From Colletes latitarsis (taxonomy: Eukaryota > Arthropoda > Insecta > Hymenoptera > Colletidae): a stretch of 64,000 bases of DNA. The notes beneath the pieces are model-generated. The model saw only the letters and a list, made by a program, of their open reading frames with translations. It ran no database searches and was not told where the DNA came from. The translations under genes were made by a program, and so were the position numbers. The DNA lies in the NCBI RefSeq assembly GCF_051014445.1, contig NC_135141.1:33565422-33629421 (forward strand), written 5' to 3'. Below, piece by piece: positions 25,201-36,174 of the stretch. Positions within the stretch are counted from its first letter, which is position 1. Each line of letters begins with the position of its first letter.

Positions 25201-28200
25201 GCTTCCTTGAAGAGCGAAAAAATTGTTGAACGCGCGGAGGAATTTAAAAGAAAATCAAACGATACCGATCATTTAAATACGACTCTCGAGAAGAATAAGT
25301 GTTTAAAAGAGGAACGATCGGAGGATAGAACCGTGGAAAAGAATGTCAGCGACGATGAAGGTAGCGCGATCAGCAATTCGGAAACGAGCAGCCCTGTCGA
25401 GACGAACGCGAACGTAGAACAACCGTTGACGAGTAAGGAGCATTCGGACGATAGTGTTGCGAATTCACGCGCAAAGAACGAGTCCGCTAACGGAAACGTA
25501 TGTATCTCTGTGATAGAAACAAGCTCTAGTCAGGAGGTCGGTAGCAAAGATAACAAATGCGACAAATCTGGCGAGGACGAACGAAAAGTTCGATTGGGCT
25601 CGTCCACGCGTAGTAACGACAATAAATCTCCACCTCCTTCCGCGGATTGTTACGATTCTTGCGACTCCGCCGACTCTGATCTTAACGTAGAGGATAAAAT
25701 CAAATTTCGAAAACCGGACACTGGATTGTACGGAGTGACCACGAGAAGCGGTAGAATAATCGCTGCGGACAATTCTGAAAGCAAAGACACGGACACGCAG
25801 GTATCGTTCAGCGAGAGAAAGCATCATCAAGGAAGCGATGTTCCAAGTTTGAGTAGCGCGCGCAAAGAATTGAGTAAGGTATCGGCGATAAAGAGACCGG
25901 ATACACCAAGGCCTAGCATGGAACAAGGTAGAATCACGAGGTCGAGTGCGGGTCGTTCTTTCACGCCTCCACCGAGCAACAGCCCGACGAAATCTTGTTA
26001 CAGAAAACGACCCGACACTCCTTTCCCGGAGTGTTTTAAATCCTCTCCCCGGCCGGTGACGAGGTCATCGACCACGACCACCGTGAATTCGCCGGTACGA
26101 AACGAGGAACAGAGCGCCGTGTCGTCGTACGAAAAACCTACCACTCGCAGCTCCAAGTCCTTGGACAACGGTTTCGTGAATCCTGCCCTTCCGTTTCGTA
26201 GAAGTAGTTCGATACCACCGATGAAACCGGTATCCGATGCGAAAGACCCTGGCAGTCTTGCCGTGACCAGGTCGAAAAGGGTCAGCGAGTCGTCGAGCGT
26301 GAACGTAAGCGCTTCGAAAAGACGACCGGACACGCCAGTTCCTACTTTTGAACAGATGTCAAGAGTCACTCGATCTGGTTTGAGTTTCACGGTGAATTCG
26401 GGAAAGTCGAGCTCGAATCACGTGACCCCGAGCAGGGGCGTGAAACAAGCTCGGAAATCGGACTCGTCTTGCGACTCGAAGACACAGGAATCGTCCCTCT
26501 CGGCCACGAACACGGATTCGAACGGAAACGCTGTCGCTTCGGAGGAGATCACGAAACCGGACAATTCGAGTTTCGTTGAAACGAACGAGAAGCCGCAGCG
26601 GACCGCCAAGGTGGTCGCGATTCTTACTCTGGATACCAGAAACAATCTCGCGAAAGCATCCGGTTCCGTTTACGGGAAGTCTTCGAACTGCAACGACGCG
26701 AAAAACGCCAAGAAGAGCGGCACCGACTCAAATTCCACCGCGCCCGACTCGCCGGGAAAGAATTGTTTGCTGCGGATTTCGGACGTGACTTCCAATTGTA
26801 AATTAGACGGATGGTGTGGTTCCGGAGTGGACGCCGGTTCCAGGGATCATCGTGTGGCCACCGGCGTGCTCTCGAACGTGGAAAGTACTTACACGAATTC
26901 CGGAAAAACGGGAAAAGCCTCGACGGCGGTGAACAAAAGCGCCGCGTCGTTCAACTCGAAACTTAAAACGGACAAAGTTCCGTTGCCTGTACAGTCGACG
27001 GTGATAGCGTTGGTCGATCTGGACAACGATCCTAATTACGACTCGTCCGACGGATCGAAGAGGTTAAGAAGAAAAATTAAACGTACGCGATTAACACAGG
27101 CGCAAGTAGTCGACACGTTGGACGACGAAGAGGAACAGATACCGCCGTCGAAGAGGTCTGTTCGTTCTCAGTTACCGCCTCCTCCTCCTCCTCCCCCTCC
27201 TTCTTCGCAGACGGCGGCTCAATTGGAAAAGATAAGTAGCGGCACCGTGTCTTGAGTCTCGCTGAAACTATCGCTGCGATATTTAGCGGCGCGTTTGTAT
27301 AAATATTCCTCGACGGGATTCGAGCACGCGCGAACGCCATTTCGAACCGCGGGCTCGGAAACGGCGCGCGCGTGCAACCCGAGTTATAAAATTCTTTTTT
27401 CTTTTCTTTGTTTTTCACGTAATCCTCTTGTATATATACGCATAACCGAAGGAAGGAAAAGATGAAAAAAGTGAGAAATTCTCTTTCGTTGTACCAAGTA
27501 CACGCGTGTAATATTTTTAGCATTGTAAATTTTGTGCTCTTCTGTAAAGGTTTCCCGCGAACGCCTTTAAGCGACATTGTAATTTATACTTGGTAATAAG
27601 AGAAGAAGAAGCAGAACACATCCACGACTGTATAATATTAGAGATAGTAACGAGAATTCACAAACACGTACACACCCACACACACACACACACGCGCACG
27701 CACACACGCATACAAAACACAACACGTACACGTACGCATTATAACTTAGTTCGTTGGCGACGTCGCAAAGATTGATCGCGATTCGCGATCGTTTTTGCGA
27801 CGATCGATCGTATAAAAGAAAAGAGAAAATGGAATAATAGACAGTCGAGATTTGGAGGTAACATGGAAACAGTAAACAAAACAAAAAAAAGAAAAAGTAA
27901 TACTGTGAATGCGCCGTACTTTGCTCTCGTGTAACGCTTTGTACATTACATAACTCGCAAGGTGACGACCTGATTACATGCTAGACTTAAGGAGTTACTC
28001 GTTTAATGGTATGCCCCACTGTAATATTTAAGTTGCGTGCCTGTATTTTGTATGATCGAGTGAGTCCGAGGAAGGAAATAAACAAAATATTCCTTGCTAC
28101 GAAGACGATGTGTTTTCTTATTTCTTGGTACGTTTCCAAGTCTGTTCGATCAAAGGTTCAGTTCCGTTTTGGTGTCAAATTTTGCTCAGTGTGCTTGGTT

Positions 28201-31200
28201 ATATATACACATACGTCGAGATCATCGAACGAAAGACGATCTTGCGTTCTCGCGATGTTTGGTGTGGCAAGGCTAACATGACCGCACATTAAATAGAAAT
28301 ATAAATACAGATTTTTTGCAACTCGGATGATATATAGCATGCAGTAGAAAGCTCCAATAATTATTTCGAAAATGGCACCAAAACACTGCCTTTGCCATTC
28401 CAAACTTGGAGTCAGCCAAGGTATAAGCAGGCACATTAATGAGCGTCTTGCACAACATTCGAGATCAAAGTGACTTAAAGGAATTTACGCGAGATCAAAG
28501 TAAACGAGATGTTTAAAGAAAGACGAATGAGCCTTTGAACGAGCAAAGTGTTATGATGTACACTTCCTATTCATTTCCTAGATATTCCAAGATCGTTTAT
28601 TTGTTCGGTTTATGTTGCATTCTTGTGACTTTACTTTTAACCAAAGTATTACGAAGATACGCGTAAAGACGAAGAGGAAACCAGTTTCGTTCAAAGTTCT
28701 TCGAATATTTGCATAATTCAAAATTAAATACAGTGTGCACCACGCTCATGCTTTGCAAACTTTCTTTTAAGTCTTCTCGAAGCAGATTTTTTACACTCAC
28801 ATCTACGAATTAGATCTGATAGTCGTGCTTTTAATATCTTGCAGATATGGTTGTCGGACGACAATGTGGAGCAAATGCCGGTTAGTATAAACGTTACTTT
28901 ATATATCGATTCCCTTCTAAAGAGTATGGTTGCATAATAATTTTAATCGTCAGATGTGGTGTCCACCAACGCCTCCAACTACGGATAACGATGTTTACAT
29001 CGATTATTCTTTGGGATTCCTTTATGAAAACACTCCTATGTCGGAGGCCCAGTTGCCTCCAATATACATTAAGAAAGAACAAAAGAGAAGCAGAGTCGAC
29101 GTTGGTGTTAGCGATCGCGATGGTACGTAGATTTAAAATTACAATACGATCGAATCGTTCTTCTAACGATTATGTAATCGAGCCTAATTGATTTGTTAGG
29201 GCGGCGAGCGGTTAAAATGAGACATAAAGAGGAATCGGTGTACGCACCGAGATCTTTGTTCGATCGACCCTCACCGGCAATAATGAAGATACGTCGTGAC
29301 ATGAAGTTACACAAACATAGAATGGTACGACCATCGATTCCAATACCAGGCATAAAGCCTTCGCATATGTCAAAATCGTCTGCCGATCAAGAGCACATTC
29401 TAGATTGGATGATACACGAGGATTGGGCCCTCCTTCAAGCGATTCAGATCTATCAAGGGTTACCGTTGAATCTAATGATTTTGTCTCCTGGCCACACACC
29501 CAATTGGGATTTAGTTGCGGACATAGTTAACAATACTTCCCGAATATACAGGTCTCCTAAACAATGTAGAAGTAGATACGAATCGGTAATAGTACCGAGA
29601 GAAGAAGGAAAGTTACTTTACGACACCACACCGAAAAAACAAAAGAAACAGAAAGGTGTTTACAAGATGCCTCAGGTGTCCGAGGTATATTACGCAATTT
29701 TTATTGTACATTTGAAGGGGAATGATAGTTAGCAAGCGATGCTCATGTTTTTTTAATCGTCTTCTTTTAGCAACAAAGTAAAACAAACAGGCCAATGAAA
29801 ACATCTCAATTATATAATCAGGATAAAAATCATTCTTTTACATTAATGTGTTGTCAAAGATTCGATACCATAAAATCTGTTTCCAATAAGAGAACATCCA
29901 CCGTTAAACCGCTGCTCGTTAATCCATTGATGAAGAACCCCACCAACGCTGCAGTTTTAGCTGAATGTGGTATTCAGTACGATAACCCTTTGGCTCCTAT
30001 AGAAGTCGCGACACGACGCGCTGACAGGATCGCCAAGGAGAAACTGAAGCACGCTGTTAGTATAATAGAATACATTGTATTTATTCTATCTAGAGCCTAT
30101 ATTCTATAGCATACACAATGTATTTTATACGCTCAGGTTTTAACGGCCGAACAACAACAACAAGTAGCCGCTCGTCTGCTACAACAACAACAGCAGCAGC
30201 AACAACAGGCTCAGCAGCAGCAACAGCAGCAGCAGCAGCAGCAGCAACAACAACAACAACAGATAAAACTGCAACAGCAACAGGTCCAACAAATTTCGTC
30301 GAGTACCGCGAGTCCTCAAGTACATCAACTGGCCCAGGTTGTTACTACCGTTGCAACAACTGGCCTGACAACGATGAAAACTGTTACAACAATGACTAAC
30401 GTTACTACGTGCGGTGCAACGGTCGCCACGTCGACGGTAAAAGCAAGACAAAGTGGAACGTTGACCATGCAGGATGCCCGGACAACACCAACTGTCGTCA
30501 GCGTGGCCAATCTTCAAGCTGCGCAAAGAATAGCAACAGCGAGCTTGGTATCCGCTGCACAAAGTTCACCCGGGGCTGCGCAAAAGGGTATCGTTGGGGG
30601 TGTCACTGTAGCGACTGCTTCCGGCAGTAAGACGCTAACCGCTGCACAGGTACAGTATTACAGACAGCAACAACAGGTGCTGCTGCGGCAGCAGCAATTG
30701 AAGGTACTGCAAGCACAGGCTACGAGCGGTCAGAAAGTGTCGGTGGCAGTTTCTGCTGCCGCTGCACAGCAAAGAGCCACATTGATGAAGCAAGGTATAA
30801 CTGCTGGCACCGTTTCGCAAGCAACGGTTGGAAAGCAAACCGTAGAAATGGCCGCGCTGATCAAACGACAGACGTTGCAACAGCAAGCAAAAGCGGTGGC
30901 TCAAGTACAAGTACCCGCACAATCTGGCCTCACACCAGCGCAAATATTCGCGCAAGCTGGTTTACAAGTACAGCAAGCTGGAACATCGACCGGTGGTACT
31001 CCAGTCGCTACTTTGGTGAAAGCAGCGAACGTCGCCGGGGTGCGTACAGGGACGCCTCAACAAATACGTCAGCTCGCACTTCATCCGCAAATTATCACTC
31101 AGAGGAAATTACCGGCCCAGAAAGTTGCCCAACTGACGCAAGTCGCTGGTAAAACTGGTGTTCAGACACAGCTGATTGTACAACAGAAATCCCTACCGGC

Positions 31201-31936
31201 AACTATGACCGTACAGCAGATACAGCAAGTTATGAAGCACGTTCAGCCGTCAGCGATGCAACAGTTTACACACGTACGTTTTTGCTGACTTTTGTTCATC
31301 TTTTTCATACTAACTAATATTTAAGAACGTTATTCCGAGGAATACTGCATAGAAAAAGTCCATGGATCCCATCAAACTGTCAAAAGGGGTCTGTGGATAA
31401 GAAGAATTAAAAACCAGTGGTGGTATATACAGGGTGTTCGGCCACCCCTGGGAAAAATTTTAATAGAGGATTCTAAACGTTAATAACTGTTTAACGAAGC
31501 CTTCATCAACAAATTGGTATTCGTGATTTTCGTCTTATTTTGGCCTCTAGAATCCCCCATTAAAATTTTTCCCAGGGGTGGCCGAACACCCTGTATATAT
31601 TAATACGTGGCTTACACGGTATTATGATTTCAGGTTTCTACGGGACAAACGGGTTCTCAACCTGGTCAAGTGGTGCTAGCAAAATCCCCATTGCAGACGC
31701 GAGTAATCCCTGTCGCGTCGGCCGCTTTAAAACAAACGATTCAGGTTGTGACCGCGAGTAGCGCTCAATTGCGACAAGCTACACCTGCTCAAGGTAAACC
31801 TATCGTTACAACTGCAAGAGGCAGTCCCGGACCTAGTCAAGTTAGATTGCAAACTATCGCGCATTCTGTTCATCCACAACAAGTACAGCAGCAACAACAG
31901 CAATCGCAAACTCAACAAGACGCCCAACCGAAGTGA
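13258..31936 (+). CDS. dom: Domino (SWR1/p400/SRCAP-type remodelling ATPase), long spliced isoform (A-like)
   Basis: Common exons: 13258-13455, 13556-14258, 14628-14756, 15562-15878, 15963-16289, 16560-16770, 16881-17098, 17196-17333, 17407-17500, 17721-17914, 17992-18093, 18353-18668, 18752-18926, 19140-19326, 19602-19738, 19835-20021, 20103-20421, 20519-20599, 20893-21150, 21430-21740, 21859-22151, 22242-22614, 22698-22894, 23004-23118, 23329-23667, 23875-24096. A-tail: 28845-28880, 28954-29122, 29200-29684, 29771-30055, 30137-31273, 31634-31936. All phases agree; about 2850 aa. The HSA domain covers residues 450-558 (EPPRTKAHWDYLLEEMVWLA). The ATPase has DEMGLGKT (Lys about 921), DEAQ (about 1018) and LTGTPLQNN. 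A large insert then splits it from the second lobe, which has STRSGGVGVNLTGAD and DRCHRIGQT, as in INO80/SWR1 enzymes. The A-tail has a SANT domain at about 2185-2255 and poly-Q. In flies Domino exchanges H2A.Z-type histones and joins the Tip60 complex. Confidence 0.93.
18965..19086. mobile_element. Short MITE of the CAGGGTG family in a domino intron
   Basis: A 122-bp inverted-repeat element (CAGGGTATTCAGTCACCTCT at one end, complement CAGGATGTTCGGCCACCCCT at the other). It occupies more than half of the 213-nt intron between the exons ending 18926 and starting 19140, which code for the DEAQ and TGTPLQNN regions. Confidence 0.75.
23686..23796. mobile_element. MITE with perfect 17-bp terminal repeats in a domino intron
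   Basis: The ends CAGGATGTATCCTAACT and its exact complement enclose a 77-bp unrelated centre. TATA lies on both sides. It fills over half of the 207-nt intron between the exons ending 23667 and starting 23875. The termini resemble the CAGGGTG family but the interior differs. Confidence 0.8.
24097..27255 (+). CDS. dom: Domino alternative read-through terminal exon (B-like isoform)
   Basis: If the donor after 24096 (AATCAG then GTTAAT) is not used, the frame stays open for 1052 more codons to TGA at 27253-27255. The protein would be about 3099 aa. The tail is low-complexity: a basic patch (RRRRSRRNN), Ser/Glu clusters, a run of Glu, many Ser/Thr/Asp residues, three RPDTP-type repeats paired with TRS words, and a poly-Pro stretch near the end. 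The whole exon lies inside the 4.75-kb intron of the spliced isoform and has its own AATAAA at 28077. Drosophila domino likewise makes two proteins with different C-termini, only one of which carries SANT and poly-Q. Codon use here is richer in CpG than in neighbouring introns, as expected for coding sequence. The isoform assignment is inferred. Confidence 0.85.
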   Translation, partial: VNSASNSKKLVSKRLPPNRRRRRSRRNNSKSAQESDSESETTTESESESQEDVVEDSLDEESSHTESQSQGGEDEEEEEEEEEEEEEEEEEANDQKNSERGGYRKRKNRSNKSFSQNHFDLNSPRTRSRGNVKINLWTLDVSPILPGIKPKCRGRASNLRKQRELEMRMKAGETFVLPLPPTSSPKKSSNVNTSAKTDEETTSAIKGSIENVENCKVVANHCGVTVSSSKGKLRKSTEAKDDFNSVIRLDCLDSEACFRSDDSASSSSEQRKTSESSETDMNIDSVPLRDRIDVPSVCIARSVHKPTAHCNDLENDAPRNSENTENLDVSFVSQNRGSCSPAAETGTLKMISDSELTEEINVSEHSLTASLKSEKIVERAEEFKRKSNDTDHLNTTLEKNKCLKEERSEDRTVEKNVSDDEGSAISNSETSSPVETNANVEQPLTSKEHSDDSVANSRAKNESANGNVCISVIETSSSQEVGSKDNKCDKSGEDERKVRLGSSTRSNDNKSPPPSADCYDSCDSADSDLNVEDKIKFRKPDTGLYGVTTRSGRIIAADNSESKDTDTQVSFSERKHHQGSDVPSLSSARKELSKVSAIKRPDTPRPSMEQGRITRSSAGRSFTPPPSNSPTKSCYRKRPDTPFPECFKSSPRPVTRSSTTTTVNSPVRNEEQSAVSSYEKPTTRSSKSLDNGFVNPALPFRRSSSIPPMKPVSDAKDPGSLAVTRSKRVSESSSVNVSASKRRPDTPVPTFEQMSRVTRSGLSFTVNSGKSSSNHVTPSRGVKQARKSDSSCDSKTQESSLSATNTDSNGNAVASEEITKPDNSSFVETNEKPQRTAKVVAILTLDTRNNLAKASGSVYGKSSNCNDAKNAKKSGTDSNSTAPDSPGKNCLLRISDVTSNCKLDGWCGSGVDAGSRDHRVATGVLSNVESTYTNSGKTGKASTAVNKSAASFNSKLKTDKVPLPVQSTVIALVDLDNDPNYDSSDGSKRLRRKIKRTRLTQAQVVDTLDDEEEQIPPSKRSVRSQLPPPPPPPPPSSQTAAQLEKISSGTVS
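27674..27712 (+). repeat. CA-rich microsatellite
   Basis: Run of CA and CG dinucleotides in the 3' untranslated region of the B-like domino transcript. Open frames around it are artefacts of the repeat. Confidence 0.85.
28077..28082 (+). terminator. Polyadenylation signal for the B-like domino transcript
   Basis: AATAAA about 820 nt after the B-like stop at 27255 and about 760 nt before the first A-tail exon. The position fits 3' end formation of the read-through isoform. Not demonstrated. Confidence 0.55.
30184..30264 (+). repeat. CAG/CAA repeat coding poly-Q in the domino A-tail
   Basis: A run of CAA and CAG codons, broken by a single Ala codon, encodes more than 20 Gln in the exon 30137-31273. 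Mixed CAA/CAG codons suggest selection on glutamine content rather than a pure slippage tract. Confidence 0.9.
31430..31593. mobile_element. MITE of the CAGGGTGTTCGG family in the last domino intron
   Basis: A 164-bp element with long inverted arms (about 75 bp) is nearly identical at its ends to the copy at 5570-5831 but lacks about 100 bp of the centre. TATATA flanks both edges. It ends 40 bp upstream of the acceptor of the last A-tail exon at 31634. Confidence 0.85.
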
Positions 31937-33741
31937 ATGTGCTTTACAACTACTATTGCTCGAATAGATCAAGTATTACGAACTTCTTTTAAATTCATGT
32001 TGATGAGATGAAGCCATGTCGAACTAAAGATTGAATTTGACCGCTCTTAAAAAAATGAGAACATTCCAAAATATATTGCATGCAAGGTGATAGCAATCAG
32101 TTCGATTTTTATTGTAACAGTTATAGACGATACATTGGCGAAATATGGCGAAAGGTATCGCATCTTTTCTATTTTAATTTTATCTGTGAAGTGTGACGTA
32201 TCGAACGCAACGATAACTATTTCATAGTTTGATCAGTATTGAGATCTCTCAGTTTGATGGTTGTAGTATATCGTCTTTCAAAATTTGCTGGCCGAATTTG
32301 TATGTAATATTAATTACTTACAATAACTTTGTTGCACGTCATTATTTTGAGGGAATTACAAGATATCATTACTGTAAAGTTGTCGTAGTTATTTTTATTT
32401 ACCGAATGCTCATGACATGATTACTGTAGAATTACATAATTGATGATGCAATTTAGCGGATAGTCTGTTGTTTATCCTTCCGTTTTTATTGAAATTAGAG
32501 CCTGCTCGGAATGTAATCATTCGCATCTTAGTACTTAATCGCAAGATTTCGACAAAATAGGTTTGTAGTACTAAACGATGCGACTTCGTTTAAGGGGTAT
32601 GTATATTCAGTTTTGATTTTAATATATTTCGCGGGAAACAATTACGTATTTTACAGAAGACATTCTTGCGATGCACTGATTGCGCGATAAACTTATTTTT
32701 CTTCAATTTGTGAGGACTAGTACGAAACGATTTACCCTCAAGAAATACGCTTAACATGTTGATACACATAAATGGAGGAAAAAAAAGAGTAACAAATAAA
32801 GTTACGGCTGTATATGTACCTATAGTTACCTGTAGGATTTAAAAATTTCGTTCAATGATGCGGTGTTTATACTAGGATCTTTATCGAATTGTGTAAGATT
32901 GTACTAATAATAATATATAAATATGTATAATTCGTGTATTATAGACGCTAAAATAAATCTCTCGTAAGTAATTTGGGGTACTTTGTCCATGGTATGAATG
33001 CGCATCACATTAACGCCTCAAATTTTATTACGAAAACTATTACATCAGATTTATATTTTAGTGGGCAATTATATAGTAGATATGACCGGATATCTCTTTA
33101 TATCAGTATTTCGATGCTTGTTGAATGTTATAAAAAAATATGATGATCGCGTAAGCTCACATCCCACTACCGCGTGAATTCTTATTATAGTTGAAGGTTT
33201 TTAATGAGTATATCTTAAGAACTAAAAGCAAGTGACTATGCACCTACAATTTTCTGCTCCAGAACACTTGATAGCGAGTGATGTCACTTAATAATGACAT
33301 GTCCTCATCAACGCACTTAAATCTATTAATTACATGAAAAATAACTTTTATTCGCGAGTAGAAAACTAAAGAAGCATTTTTTTTTTTTTTTTTTGTTTGC
33401 ATCGAACAAGTAGTTTGATATTTTTATCACAAATTATGTCTGTATAGAAATGTGTCTTCTACGCGTATCGTGTATTTTTTTTATATACATTATCTTTACA
33501 TATGGGGTAGATGTGATATTGTTTGTGCCGAGTCACGGATTACGTATGGACAATTGATTTCTTGTGTGGATAACACTAGTAAATATGTCGTCATTGAAAA
33601 AACAAACTTTTGTAGATTAGTTGTACGCAGTAAGATATGCATGAACCAGCGTGATGACCACGCGTATATAATTGTGTAATTTTTCAAGTTGCAATCAGTG
33701 CTGTTGAGGAACTGGCAGCATTAAGTTACTTATCTAGAGCT
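31937..33741 (+). other. domino A-like 3' UTR and P450 upstream region
   Basis: No further gene seen. AATAAA occurs at 32795-32800 and 32952-32957, so the long 3' untranslated region probably ends near 33.0 kb. A 17-bp T-tract lies near 33378. The remaining 700 bp before the P450 start holds its promoter, with no element I can name. Confidence 0.5.
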
Positions 33742-36153
33742 ATGGCAGCATCCAGCCTCTTACTGTTGAATCCCTTTTTCGTGATCGCTGCTGTCGCGGC
33801 GATACTGTACCTTTATCTGAAGTATCAGCATACTTATTGGAAAAGACGGGGTATTCCATCCCTTCCGGGACACTGGTTTTATGGAAACATGAAAGACGGA
33901 ATACTGATGCGGAGATCACCTGCGATGGTGATGGGCGATCTCTATCAGCAAGCTTCCGAAAACGACGACGTTCTGGGAATCTATGTCCTGCACAAACCCT
34001 TTTTACTACTGAGGAGTCCGGAACTGATAAAGCAAATTTTAGTCAAGGATTTCCAGTATTTTTCTGATCGATATTTCACGGCTAAATCGTTCCACAATGA
34101 AATCGGAAACTCAAGCCTCTTCGCGATAAAGAATCCACAATGGAAATATTTAAGGTGAGTCGAAAATTTATTAAATCCGAAGCTGCGAACAGAGTAATCG
34201 AAAGTATCAAACGCTTTTATTAGGACGAAATTAACGCCAGTGTTTACGAGTGGAAAAATGAAGAATCTGTTCCCCTTGATAACCGAAGTCGCGGAATCGA
34301 TGAAGAATTATTTGCAAGCTGAATTTTCAAACGACAAGAGTACGAAAACCATCATGGTCAAAAACGTTATGTCAAAATACGCCACCGATATTATATCGTC
34401 CGTTGCTTTTGGAATTCACGTGAATTCTTTCGACAAGTCTCAGGGCACCTTCTATCAGAAAGGTATCTATATACGCGAAAATAATTACGAGTGAGTTCTT
34501 TGTCGTTATTTCTTATTTTTATCTTGTTCCTTTTCATGTAAAAGCCCAAGATGCGCTAAAAATTACGTTTCGGCGGGCCGTACAGTTTTACTGCATGTTT
34601 TTCTTCCCGTCGATGGCACCGATTCTGGGAGGTCAAATGTTAGGCTCGGCTACGAATTATTTCCGATCTATATTTTGGGACTCTATGGATTCTAGAGAGA
34701 GGACAAAATCTAAACGCGCTGATCTGATCGATTCCTTGGTAATGCTGAAGAACGAAAAACAGGATAATGATTTCAGTTAGTGGATGAGCCGTCAATCTCC
34801 AAATATCCTTTGTCAACGGTCACGCATTGTTTTCTCAAACGGCGATAACTTTCTGTATAGAATTCGAGGGTGATCATTTGGTCGGACAATCGGCTATTTT
34901 CTTCGTTGCTGGTCGCGAGACTAACGTGACGACGATATGTTTTACCCTTGCCGAGCTCGCGAAAAATCCGGATATTCAGAATAAAACGCGAGAAGAGATT
35001 CTCGAAAAGCTGGAAACGCACGGATTGACTTACGAAGGCGTACGGAATATGAAGTATCTGAATCAAGTGATATCGGAAGTTTTGAGACTCTATCCATCAG
35101 CTCCTCTATTGGACCGAGTGGCCACTGTCGATTACAAGGTAAAGCGAGAAAAAATATTACAATGGCTCCGAGTATAATTTAAAATAAAAGTATTATCAAT
35201 ATTTGAATGATAAATGCATTTGACACAGCATGTGTATCGTCCTTCCACGAGAAGGCACAGCGTGTTTACATCCCCACTGTTGCTGCAATCCGCTGATTGG
35301 CTGTCACCGATCTTCGTCACCGTTTTGGGCGTACTGCAACAGGAATGGGGATGTAAACACGCTGTTCCTTTTTCTCGTGGAAGAACAGTACACACACGCC
35401 GTTTAAGGATTTATTAGATGCTATACGTAACAGAACGTGTTAACTATGATTAACATGACAATGACTAACTAGTTTATGTAACGATTGCACGAATTACTTA
35501 ATCAGCGCAGAGCATGGGGACACGCTGGCAATGTTCTCGGGAGAATTTGTAATGCAAGCAGCGTTGGCTTTATTCGAATTACAATAAAACCCCGTTGAAT
35601 ACTAAATGCATTGTTTTGAATAAAACGTGCTACTTTTATATAATATAATACATAAAATTATGTAACAAATTGCACAGCTGCCGAACACATCACGCAAACA
35701 CTGAAATACGTTTCGTACATTTTATAGGTACCGGGAACCGACATGGTTATAGAAAAAGGAACGCCGATTTACGTAATATTAACTGGTATTCAGCGTGATC
35801 CAAAGTATTATCCTGATCCTCTACGCTTCGATCCAGATAGATTTAGCGACGAGAACAAAGATAAAATTATAGCGGGTACATACATGCCCTTCGGAGAAGG
35901 TCCACGAGCTTGCATTGGTACGAAAGATTCTATTAAAAGATGTCTCTGTATGTTTGGTACGATATTTAAATTATTATTGATTAAAACGCTCCTAGGTGCG
36001 CGACTCGGTATGTTACAGTCTGCTGTGGGAATAATCACAATACTTAAGGATTACAAAGTTTCATTAGATCCTACTTATAAAATTGACGTCGATCGCCGCA
36101 ACATCTTCCTATCACCACCGGAGGAATTCAAACTGAGGTTTACAAAGCTTTAA
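33742..36153 (+). CDS. Cytochrome P450, CYP6-like (clan 3)
   Basis: Six exons, 33742-34154, 34224-34462, 34545-34775, 34861-35138, 35728-35917 and 35996-36153, join to 502 aa. Residues 6-27 form an N-terminal membrane anchor, followed by a Pro-rich hinge (GIPSLPGHWFYGN). The C-helix has WKYLR. The I-helix reads AGRETN at 311-316. ExxR is EVLR at 367-370, the PERF-type motif is FDPDRF, and the heme loop FGEGPRACIG has its cysteine at 449. Microsomal P450s of this clan oxidise xenobiotics and some endogenous lipids, using electrons from P450 reductase. The substrate cannot be told. Exon 5 also stays open through the 78-nt last intron, but splicing restores the normal CIGARLGM sequence. The Arg in place of the usual aromatic residue of the I-helix motif is unusual. 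The subfamily is not assigned. Confidence 0.9.
35230..35398. mobile_element. MITE in a P450 intron
   Basis: Inverted repeats of about 40 bp begin near CTTCCACGAGAAGGCACAGC (35242) and end with the imperfect complement at 35383. Weaker pairing extends about 12 bp further out on both sides. The central 75 bp is unrelated. It lies in the 589-nt intron between the ExxR exon and the PERF/heme exon. Confidence 0.75.
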
Positions 36154-36168
36154 TCTGCCATTCAAAGT

Positions 36169-36174
36169 AATAAA
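36169..36174 (+). terminator. Polyadenylation signal of the P450 gene
   Basis: AATAAA 15 nt after the P450 stop codon. The opposing TopBP1 stop is at 36325, so the two 3' ends are at most about 150 bp apart. Confidence 0.55.

Noticed and set aside
27590..27884. His/Thr-rich and Cys/Val-rich frames
   Set aside because: Translations of the CA microsatellite in the domino 3' untranslated region.
30179..30562. Minus-strand Leu-rich frame
   Set aside because: Antisense of the domino poly-Q exon.
35918..35995. Continuous reading through the last P450 intron
   Set aside because: It would insert 26 residues directly after the heme-loop Gly; splicing with good GT-AG signals restores the normal CIGARLGM sequence.
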